DNA of 64,000 nt from Tengunoibacter tsumagoiensis (GTDB lineage: Bacteria; Chloroflexota; Ktedonobacteria; Ktedonobacterales; Ktedonobacteraceae): assembly GCF_003967535.1 (NCBI RefSeq), contig NZ_BIFR01000001.1, forward strand, positions 3,781,001 through 3,845,000, written 5' to 3'. A program made the translations under genes and the position numbers. Below, in pieces: positions 42,764 to 49,714 of the stretch (position 1 is its first letter; every line of letters starts with the position of its first letter). The notes below the pieces were generated by a model. That model saw only the letters and a list, made by a program, of their open reading frames with translations. It was not told the origin of the DNA and searched no databases.

Positions 42764-43807
42764 TTACTTATACTCAGCAACGATTCCTTCTTCTGGCAGT
42801 CGAAACGGATTGCGCCCGGCATGGTTTGCAAAATGGAACGAAGGTGGTGACTGAGAGCTAAAACTTTGCAGATACTTCTTCCCCCATTCCAGAGAGATAT
42901 GAGAAATATTATTGGAGGATTGTTTAGCCAGTCGCTTTGCCTCTGCCGTCAGCGTCCCCACCTCATCGGCCGTATGCGAACAGCACAGATGATCGCTCAC
43001 CACACCAATCGACAAAGAGACGAGTGGAAACTGATAGGGTCGTCCTTTGCGATCTACCCCGCTAATCGTTCCACGCTCAAGGTCTTCACGCCTATATAAG
43101 ACCGCACTCTCTTCATTGTAATGGGAAAGGATCTGTCGGCAAAGCATCTTTTCACGCTCTGGTGTGGACACAATCACAAAATCATCGCCTCCAACATGTC
43201 CCACAAAGTCTTCCGGATTCCCGTACTCATACACCATACGTTGACAGATATTGCCCACAAGAAGAATCATATTATTGCCCGCGAGGAAGCCATACACATC
43301 ATTAAAAGCTTTAAAATTATCTAAATCTAGATAAAGAACGCTCCAGGGCACAACATTTTTAACCTTCTGTTCAATTGCTCGCTCGAGTTGGAGACCGCCA
43401 GGCAAGCGTGTTAGAGGTGAAAGCATATGTTGTTGTAAACGTTGAATCTGCCTCTGTACTTGCACCAGAAGTTCCTCAAGGATCAGGGGCTTACACAGAT
43501 AGCTATCAACCCCCGCCTCGTAAGCACACACTTTCTCAGCAAGTGTATTAGGAGTAGTTGCCCCCACCATTATAATTGGAATATGCATACACTTTGGATG
43601 ATCTCGCAATCGCTGAACCATGCGCAAACAATTGGCATTCTCCAATGTTGCATCCAATAAAATAAGGCAAGGAGTCTCACGAAAAGCAAATTGAACAGCA
43701 TCCTCGTCAGTACAAGCCATTACAGCCTGATAATCTTCGCCCTTCAAATGGTCATTAATTACATTGGTTATCCAACCGTCATTTTCAAGTACGAGAATAC
43801 TGGGCAT
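42764..43807 (-). CDS. Response regulator with REC and GGDEF-type domain
   Basis: A 347-aa protein. REC domain 1-120: ILVLENDGWITNVI, phospho-acceptor Asp in CLILLDATLEN (about 52), the switch region IIMVGA and KPL. A GGDEF domain follows at about 135-290: SPLTRLPGGLQLERAIEQ, VLYLDLDNFKAFNDVYGFLAGN and HVGGDDFVIV. The signature is GGDDF, not GGDEF, so activity as a diguanylate cyclase is uncertain. VSLSIGVVSD is conserved. The REC acidic pocket reads END rather than DDD/EDD, a modest deviation. No cognate kinase is adjacent. Confidence 0.88.
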   Translation of the reverse strand: MPSILVLENDGWITNVINDHLKGEDYQAVMACTDEDAVQFAFRETPCLILLDATLENANCLRMVQRLRDHPKCMHIPIIMVGATTPNTLAEKVCAYEAGVDSYLCKPLILEELLVQVQRQIQRLQQHMLSPLTRLPGGLQLERAIEQKVKNVVPWSVLYLDLDNFKAFNDVYGFLAGNNMILLVGNICQRMVYEYGNPEDFVGHVGGDDFVIVSTPEREKMLCRQILSHYNEESAVLYRREDLERGTISGVDRKGRPYQFPLVSLSIGVVSDHLCCSHTADEVGTLTAEAKRLAKQSSNNISHISLEWGKKYLQSFSSQSPPSFHFANHAGRNPFRLPEEGIVAEYK

Positions 43808-44614
43808 ATGTGCTCCTACCTCTACATTTCACTATATACACCAAATTACCTTACCAGACTCACCTGTATCAGAACATTGATACTCTCATTTGCAGAAAAA
43901 CAAACAAAAAATCTTACTAGATGTTCATAATCTCAGCAATAACGATCAATAAGCGCACCAGTATTTTTTCGATCGAAAAAGAAAAAAATAGCCTCTCACC
44001 GATTGAGAGCCAGGCAGGCTTGCGCTTATACACGAGAGACGAGGCCGTAGGCCCTCAAAAGCGACTTTTGAGAGAGATACATGCATCATTTCCATCATTG
44101 AAGGACCACTATTGAGAGAAAATATGTCTGGTCTCACCCTTATCACATCCCCCGCCGGAAAAAAGTTCTACTGGTGAGCCGAAGATATCTGCAAAGTGCA
44201 GACTGAACTGAGCCTTGTCAGGTCAGACGTACCGTGATGAAAAGATCACCTCCCAGGGCAACCGCCCTTTCCAACGCAAGGGTTGTCAGGAAACCGGGGT
44301 AGCAATACGCTGGCAAAAAATAAGAAACAGCTTTCCTGACAATGAACCTTCCACAACTAAAAAAAAGTGTACATATGTCATAGTTAGTATAACATCCAAA
44401 GGTCTACATGCAAAGGTTTTGTTCAACAAATCAGACTAGTTCACTGCAATTCGTCAAAAATCCTCAAAAACTCACGCAATATGGACTTTTTGGTAAGAGA
44501 TTGCACCAATCAGGTATTTTTTCTCCCTTTTTCACGAAGAAAGTTGACGCATGGCTCATCCTGAGATACTATTGTGGTGCGAGAGAATAATGAATAGGGG
44601 AAAAGGGATACGCG
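43808..44614. other. 807-bp gene-free region rich in inverted repeats
   Basis: No convincing gene. It contains a perfect 16-bp palindrome TTTTTCGATCGAAAAA (43965-43980), a CTCTCA/TGAGAG hairpin near 43995, an 8-bp CTCAAAAG/CTTTTGAG hairpin near 44055, a GTGAT/ATCAC hairpin near 44231, a GGCAA-CCCTT/AAGGG-TTGTC hairpin (44258-44287) and an 11-bp perfect repeat TTGTCAGGAAA (44283-44293)/TTTCCTGACAA (44332-44342). The promoter at 44544-44572 is for the next gene. Best reading: a structured RNA or a decayed element; not identified. Confidence 0.5.
44544..44572 (+). promoter_or_regulatory. Predicted promoter of the hydrolase-XPB pair
   Basis: TTGACG (44544-44549) and TACTAT (44567-44572) with a 17-bp spacer, 43 bp before the 44615 start codon. 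Confidence 0.5.
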
Positions 44615-45286
44615 ATGACCTTATCAGTACAAACTGAGCGAGCTATTACGTTCCAGAGCAAAGGACAACCTGCCCATCTCTTAGAAGGCGTGCTCCATAC
44701 TCCTTCCCATGCCAGGCAGGCACCAGTGGTCATCTTATGCCACCCACAACCTGCCAGCAGTGATATGCAAGATCCTCTCACTGTGGCTCTGGCTCAGGGT
44801 CTGGCCGGAACCGGAATGGTGGCGCTGCGCTTTAATTTCCGTGGTGTTGGCAAGAGCCAGGGACAGCAGAGTGAAGGTCGCCTGGAGCCACTCGATCTAG
44901 CGGGAGCAATCGATTTCGCCTTAAACCAACCCGGTATCAATCCCGCCAAGGTCTGTGTCATTGGTCATGGTTTTGGTGCTTATGCAACACTACTCTATGC
45001 TCCTTTTGACCTCCGTATCCGTACCGTGGTTGCTATTAGCCTTCCACTCTTTCGAGCAGCAAGCGGTTTCCCTCGTCAATTCGAACGCCCCAAGCTCTTT
45101 GTCACAGGCGAATTTGATGAGATCTGCCCGCTTTTTAAACTTGAACCATTTGTAGAACAGCTCGAAGGCCCCAAAGGGATCAAAGTTATCGTTGGGGCTC
45201 GGCATCTTATGCGTGGATTTGAAGAGCCTGCCGTTCAGGCTGTCGTACAGTATGTGAGGAAGTGGGCAGAGATGCCTGGAGTGTAA
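44615..45286 (+). CDS. Alpha/beta hydrolase-fold protein with Gly at the nucleophile position
   Basis: A 223-aa protein of the dienelactone hydrolase-like alpha/beta family. The oxyanion block VVILCHPQPASSDMQ, LRFNFRGVGKSQGQ and the C-terminal His in VGARHLMRG are as in close homologues. The elbow reads VIGHGFGAYA: residue 119, where the family has Ser (typically GYSFGA), is Gly (codon GGT, one base from AGT). The enzyme is therefore probably non-catalytic, unless the sequence has an error. The acid Asp is likely in GEFDEICP. It is 3 bp upstream of the XPB helicase, so cotranscribed. Confidence 0.85.
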   Translation: MTLSVQTERAITFQSKGQPAHLLEGVLHTPSHARQAPVVILCHPQPASSDMQDPLTVALAQGLAGTGMVALRFNFRGVGKSQGQQSEGRLEPLDLAGAIDFALNQPGINPAKVCVIGHGFGAYATLLYAPFDLRIRTVVAISLPLFRAASGFPRQFERPKLFVTGEFDEICPLFKLEPFVEQLEGPKGIKVIVGARHLMRGFEEPAVQAVVQYVRKWAEMPGV

Positions 45287-45289
45287 TGT

Positions 45290-46987
45290 ATGAATCCCAA
45301 TAACCCACTCATTGTGCAAAGTGATCGCACGATTCTCTTAGAGGTAGATCATCCCCTCCATACCGAGGCAAGGGATGCGCTCTCCCAGTTTGCTGAGCTA
45401 GAGAAATCACCCGAGCATATTCATACCTATCGGCTTTCGCCTCTTTCATTGTGGAATGCAGCTGCCGGTGGGATGGATGCCCCTGAAATTCTCGAGCAGC
45501 TGACCCGTTACAGTAAATATCCCATCCCTGGCAATATCGCTGTTGAGATCCGCGAATATGTTGGACGCTATGGTCGCATCAAACTGGTCCGCGACGGCGA
45601 AGCTCTTCTCCTCCACTCAGATGACGCTGCATTAATCAGTGAAGTTCTCCATCACAAGCGAACGCAGCCGTATATTTTGCGCCAGATCGATCGCTCGACG
45701 CTGCAAGTTGATGCATCGCGACGCGGACATATCAAACAGGCACTCATTCATATTGGTTTCCCTGCTGAAGATCTCGCGGGCTATAGCGATGGCTCTCCTC
45801 TGCCTATGCTGCTCCGGAGCGAAACCACTATAGGAAAAAGTTTTGAGCCACGAGCTTATCAACACGCGGCATCCGCTGCCTTCTATGCCAATGGAGCACC
45901 AAGTGGAGGCAGCGGTGTCGTGGTCCTTCCATGTGGAGCCGGCAAGACTATTGTTGGCCTGACGACCATGGCCTCTGTTCAACGCGCAACCTTAATTCTT
46001 ACGCCCAATACCGTTGCAGTACGACAATGGATTAGCGAAATCATTGATAAGACAGATATTCCACCTGAAATGGTGGGTGAATATACAGGTGATCGCAAAG
46101 AGATTGCTCCCATTACGGTCAGTACATACCAAATTTTGACCTATCGCAAAAATGGCGAAGGTGATGAGCAGGACTCTTACCCACATTTTTCGCTCTTTAC
46201 CAGTTATGATTGGGGGCTGATCATCTATGATGAGGTTCATCTTCTGCCCGCCCCTGTCTTCCGCGTTACAGCCGAGATCCAAGCTCGCCGCCGCCTGGGA
46301 TTAACCGCTACGCTGGTCCGCGAAGATGGACGTGAGGCGGATGTCTTTAGCTTGATCGGACCCAAAAAATATGATGTCCCCTGGCGTGAACTTGAACGAC
46401 AGGGTTGGATTGCCACCGCTGAATGCCATGAGATCCGCGTTAGCCTCAGCGAAGATGAGCAGATGAATTATGCCACCGCCGAAACACGCGATAAGTATCG
46501 TATTGCTGCTGAGAGTCCCGAGAAACTAACTGTCACACAATACCTGATTGACAAACATAAAAATGATCGCGTGCTTATTATCGGCCAATATCTGGAACAG
46601 CTCAAACAGATCTCAGAGACTCTGGAGGCACCGTTATTGACAGGCCGAACCTCCACCTCACAACGAGAAAAGCTGTATGAGCAGTTCCGACGCGGTGAGA
46701 TCACCCGCCTTGTCGTGAGCAAGGTCGCAAATTTTGCGATCGATCTGCCCGATGCCAATGTCGCCATTCAGGTCTCTGGCACCTTTGGCTCTCGCCAGGA
46801 AGAGGCTCAACGCCTGGGACGTATCTTGCGACCAAAAAGCGATGGAGGGATGGCGTACTTCTACTCGCTTGTTACACGTGATACACGAGACCAGGAATTT
46901 TCGGCTAATCGCCAACTGTTCCTTACCGAACAAGGCTACCGATACGTTATAGAAGATGCTGAAACTTTGTTACAGGTCCACTCTTAA
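45290..46987 (+). CDS. XPB/Rad25-type DNA repair helicase
   Basis: A 565-aa SF2 helicase of the bacterial XPB type, with 3'-5' activity in known homologues. Residues 1-180 carry the XPB N-terminal/damage-recognition-like region. Walker A is LPCGAGKT (about 213-220), Walker B is YDEVHLL (DEVH box), followed by the RED-motif segment LTATLVREDGREADV. The second RecA domain has VLIIGQYLEQL, LVVSKVANFAIDLPDA and QRLGRILRPK. XPB is rare in bacteria outside a few phyla; its role here in excision repair or transcription is not established. Partner genes such as a Bax1 nuclease are not adjacent. Confidence 0.92.
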   Translation: MNPNNPLIVQSDRTILLEVDHPLHTEARDALSQFAELEKSPEHIHTYRLSPLSLWNAAAGGMDAPEILEQLTRYSKYPIPGNIAVEIREYVGRYGRIKLVRDGEALLLHSDDAALISEVLHHKRTQPYILRQIDRSTLQVDASRRGHIKQALIHIGFPAEDLAGYSDGSPLPMLLRSETTIGKSFEPRAYQHAASAAFYANGAPSGGSGVVVLPCGAGKTIVGLTTMASVQRATLILTPNTVAVRQWISEIIDKTDIPPEMVGEYTGDRKEIAPITVSTYQILTYRKNGEGDEQDSYPHFSLFTSYDWGLIIYDEVHLLPAPVFRVTAEIQARRRLGLTATLVREDGREADVFSLIGPKKYDVPWRELERQGWIATAECHEIRVSLSEDEQMNYATAETRDKYRIAAESPEKLTVTQYLIDKHKNDRVLIIGQYLEQLKQISETLEAPLLTGRTSTSQREKLYEQFRRGEITRLVVSKVANFAIDLPDANVAIQVSGTFGSRQEEAQRLGRILRPKSDGGMAYFYSLVTRDTRDQEFSANRQLFLTEQGYRYVIEDAETLLQVHS

Positions 46988-46993
46988 CGGTCA

Positions 46994-47381
46994 CTGGTGA
47001 ACTACCGCTGAGCTGAAGACTCAGCGGCTTCTTCGGAAGCCGTTGGATCGACGGTTTGGTCGCTTCTTCGGAAGCTCAAGTTCACCAGACTCAGCCCCAG
47101 AAATGGGAGCTCCGTTCAATTGGTCATGACACCTGCGGTTGACGCATCAGACCGCTGCTCTGTCGTTTGGAGTTAAGAAGATTTGAGGAAAGGATCGGTG
47201 CTCCAAGCACAACAAGCCTTTTGAACCTTGTCGAGATGAGGTCGGATTCTCCTGGTGGTCACAGCCAGTAGATACGCATCACCCGGCTCTGCCGGAGTTT
47301 TTTGAGTCCATGGGTGTGCTGGTTTCTTTTGAAGGGTCCTGCACATCCGGCGATTCATCCACGAAGCTGAAGACTTCGTGG
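46994..47381. mobile_element. IS200/IS605-like non-autonomous relic with structured ends
   Basis: The left end has an outer 10-bp stem CTGGTGAACT (46994-47003)/AGTTCACCAG (47089-47098) enclosing CCGCTGAG/CTCAGCGG with loop CTGAAGA (47005-47027) and two TTCG tetraloop hairpins (47026-47041, 47072-47085). The right end has CCACGAAG/CTTCGTGG (47359-47381) with the identical loop CTGAAGA, followed by TTTTC. Different stems with the same loop indicate selection for structure. Palindromic ends without inverted terminal repeats are typical of IS200/IS605 elements; the interior has no recognisable TnpA or TnpB. Confidence 0.55.
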
Positions 47382-47485
47382 TTTTCTCGCCAAAGGCCAT
47401 TATAAAAGAACCGGGTTTTTCAATGCTCTTCGTTTCTACCAAGAAACCGCAAGAATGAGAAAAATCGGGTGAAAGAACGTTTTGC

Positions 47486-47513
47486 TTGACAGATAGCTGA
47501 ATCGAATGATACT
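47486..47513 (+). promoter_or_regulatory. Predicted promoter of the Trx-like gene
   Basis: Consensus TTGACA (47486-47491) with GATACT (47508-47513) after 16 bp; 47 bp upstream of the start codon. Confidence 0.5.
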
Positions 47514-47560
47514 GTGGAGTGCACGTTCTAGAACTTCTTTAGCAGTAAGCAGAGGGTAAA

Positions 47561-47896
47561 ATGGCTGAAAACTATATTACTGTGACCAGCGAAAATTTTG
47601 CAAGCGACGTTTTACAAGCAGAACATCTGGTCATTGTGGCTTTCCTGATGGATCAAAGCAATGCAAGTAAAATACAAGAGCCAGAAATTGAAGCGATTAG
47701 CAAGCAATATGCCGACCGTGTTACCTTCGCCAGGCTCAATGTGGCCGAGAACGAAGAACTCACACGGCAGTGGAATATTACAGGTATACCAACCCTGGTC
47801 TTCTTCAGATATGGAAGAGAGATCTATCGCATCTCAGGGATCGTGATGCGAGCTCGTCTCAAGCGCCAGATCGAGGGAGTATTGTTGGTAAATTAA
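47561..47896 (+). CDS. Thioredoxin-fold protein without CxxC
   Basis: A 111-aa thioredoxin-fold protein. The family landmarks VTSENFASDVLQAEHLVIVAF, ADRVTFARLNVAENEELTRQ and the cis-proline segment GIPTLVFFRYG are clear. At the active site, where thioredoxin has WCGPC, it has LMDQSNASK, with no cysteine at all in the protein. It cannot do thiol-disulfide exchange; such homologues usually serve in protein binding or chaperone-like roles. AGAGGG precedes the ATG. It lies 40 bp upstream of manA, probably in the same operon. Confidence 0.85.
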   Translation: MAENYITVTSENFASDVLQAEHLVIVAFLMDQSNASKIQEPEIEAISKQYADRVTFARLNVAENEELTRQWNITGIPTLVFFRYGREIYRISGIVMRARLKRQIEGVLLVN

Positions 47897-47936
47897 ATAT
47901 ATCCTCACTTCTATTAAGTAGTTTAGGAGTTTTATT

Positions 47937-48983
47937 TTGTCATATTTATATCCAATTCGTTTACATGCCTCTTTACATGAAACGCTCTGGGGCGGACGCC
48001 GCCTGGAGCGCGATCAGTGGAAAGAGCTTCCCCAGGGGGAGAGTGCCATCGGGGAAGCCTGGGAGACTGAGATTAGCACGATCGTCCAGAATGGTCCCTA
48101 TCAGGGTCAGACTCTGGGAGAACTGGTGAAAACGCTCGATGCTGAATTATTAGGACAACAGGCCATCAACGTCTTTGGACACCGTTTCCCTCTACTCGCT
48201 AAATTCATTGACGCAAACGCGAAACTCTCTGTCCAGGTCCACCCCACTGATAGCTACTCCGATCTGCATGAGGGCGGTAAACTTGGGAAAACTGAGTTCT
48301 GGTATATTCTAGCCGCCGAACCTGGTGCCAGTATTGTCCATGGCTTTCAAGCACCAGTCACATGCGAAGAAGTAGAGCAGGCAATCGAAAATGTCACCCT
48401 GGAAGGGCTTCTGCATGAAGAACAGGTCCAGGCTGGCGATGTGATCTTTGTGCCAGCAGGAACTGTCCATGCAATTGGGAGTGATGTGCTGCTCTATGAG
48501 CTGCAAGAGTACTCAGATGTTACCTACCGCATGTATGACTATGGTCGCCTCACTGCCGCTGGTAAACCACGCGAACTTCATATCAAACGTTCACTAGATG
48601 TCAGCTACTATGGTGTCTCGCCTAAGATTAAGATGGACCCCGTCGTGGTTGCTTCCGAAGAAAACTATCAGGATCGAGCACTTGTGGCCTGCCGTTATTT
48701 CTTGACGCGTGAGATCAGCCTCAAAGCGGGCGCAACAATGGCAGGACAGACAACCGATAGCTGTATCATCATTACATCGGTAGGTGCAGAACTCCAGGTC
48801 AACTATGGAGATGATCTGTCTCAAAGTGAAGTCCTGAGCCGTGGTCAGACGCTTGTACTTCCTGCTGCTCTGGGCACCTTCTCTATCAGTGGATTGGGGA
48901 GCTTCCTCTATTCTTATGTTCCAAATGAACAGGATACAGCCTGGCAACATTGGAACGCAGCCAATAAAGAGGTCGCCCTCTAA
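47937..48983 (+). CDS. manA: Mannose-6-phosphate isomerase, class I
   Basis: Interconverts mannose 6-phosphate and fructose 6-phosphate. The 348-aa type I enzyme has the zinc-site motifs KLSVQVHPTDSY, GKTEFWYIL and GDVIFVPAGTVHAIG, and the catalytic segment QEYSDVTYRMYDYGR. The start is a TTG at 47937 with AGGAG at 47925-47929, seven nt away; no ATG is available nearby. The cupin domain at the C-terminus is short. Supplies mannose for glycans or glycosyl donors. Confidence 0.93.
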   Translation: MSYLYPIRLHASLHETLWGGRRLERDQWKELPQGESAIGEAWETEISTIVQNGPYQGQTLGELVKTLDAELLGQQAINVFGHRFPLLAKFIDANAKLSVQVHPTDSYSDLHEGGKLGKTEFWYILAAEPGASIVHGFQAPVTCEEVEQAIENVTLEGLLHEEQVQAGDVIFVPAGTVHAIGSDVLLYELQEYSDVTYRMYDYGRLTAAGKPRELHIKRSLDVSYYGVSPKIKMDPVVVASEENYQDRALVACRYFLTREISLKAGATMAGQTTDSCIIITSVGAELQVNYGDDLSQSEVLSRGQTLVLPAALGTFSISGLGSFLYSYVPNEQDTAWQHWNAANKEVAL

Positions 48984-49035
48984 GATTTTTTTGCGTCTGT
49001 ACCAATCACTAGCGCAAACATTTTCCTGGCAAACT

Positions 49036-49088
49036 AGAGGACTCTTTGTAGCTTGTACATTACTACAAAGAGTCCCAAAGAGTCCTCT
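49036..49088. terminator. Terminator region with two mutually exclusive 13-bp hairpins
   Basis: GGACTCTTTGTAG (49039-49051) can pair perfectly with CTACAAAGAGTCC (49063-49075). AGAGGACTCTTTG (49036-49048) can pair perfectly with CAAAGAGTCCTCT (49076-49088). Both use the same left arm, so they compete. The region separates the convergent manA and 49129 genes and probably ends both transcripts. Confidence 0.6.
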
Positions 49089-49128
49089 GGTTTGATCAGT
49101 TATGGAGAATGATGCCCTGTGTCTGGAA

Positions 49129-49617
49129 TTATTTCTCTTCGCGACGCCGTTTTTGACGCTCCTCTTCAAGATCAGTAATTGTCCCTTCAACGATCTTCGA
49201 TTCAGGATCTTTATATGCAAAAGGGGAATCATCGTTGGAGAAGTAATTTCCACTATTAAAAGGGGAGGAGAAATCTCTTCGCGGATACCGCTGCTGCTGC
49301 AAATTCGTAAACGTCGTATAAACGCGTGAGACCCCAGTACTAAAATTGACCAGTACCAGCACTCCACGCAAAATAGCCCATACAACAAGCCCAATGAGCA
49401 AGGTCACAAAACCACTGATAAGACCGCTCACAGCTCCACTGGCCATCCAATCGATAACTGTCTCATAGATAACCATGAAGATAATGAGCAACCAGAAATA
49501 GTGCACTACAACTTTGAGGAGCCAATGCATAAACCACCAGAGGGCCTTGATGGGATCTGAAGGCATATCCCAGGGTGGGAGTAAACGTCGTCTCTGTTTG
49601 CTTGTACTCACAGTCAT
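49129..49617 (-). CDS. Hypothetical two-helix membrane protein
   Basis: A 162-aa protein with two to three membrane segments: about 30-52 (MHWLLKVVVHYFWLLIIFMV), 63-95 (GLISGFVTLLIGLVVWAILRG). The N-terminus is basic and the C-terminal 65 residues are hydrophilic and charged, ending EEERQKRRREEK. No family recognised. It is a single minus-strand gene, convergent with manA. Confidence 0.6.
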   Translation of the reverse strand: MTVSTSKQRRRLLPPWDMPSDPIKALWWFMHWLLKVVVHYFWLLIIFMVIYETVIDWMASGAVSGLISGFVTLLIGLVVWAILRGVLVLVNFSTGVSRVYTTFTNLQQQRYPRRDFSSPFNSGNYFSNDDSPFAYKDPESKIVEGTITDLEEERQKRRREEK

Positions 49618-49714
49618 CCTCTTTTACAGCATAGTTTTGGTCTTCGTTGCTTCTATTGTATCAGTTCAATCAATCATTCTGCCAATTGTTGATCCAACTT
49701 CACAAGAGGTGCGA

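Larger units (their letters stand above)
46988..47560. other. Intergenic region holding an IS200/IS605-like relic
   Basis: About 570 bp between XPB and the Trx-like gene. The structured relic spans 46994-47381 and the promoter of the next gene lies at 47486-47513. No transposase or TnpB reading frame is preserved. Confidence 0.5.

Noticed and set aside
44255-44342. Possible c-di-GMP (GEMM-I) riboswitch: AGGGCAACC, ACGCAAGGG and GGGGTAGC occur in the right order
   Set aside because: The strings only partly match the GEMM core (GGCAAACC, ACGCAAAGCC, GGTAGCCGGGTT), the required stems do not form in the usual order, and the region folds better into the two hairpins listed.
47173-47442. 89-codon minus-strand open frame inside the 46994-47381 relic
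   Set aside because: No TnpA or TnpB motif and no family resemblance; it overlaps the structured right end.
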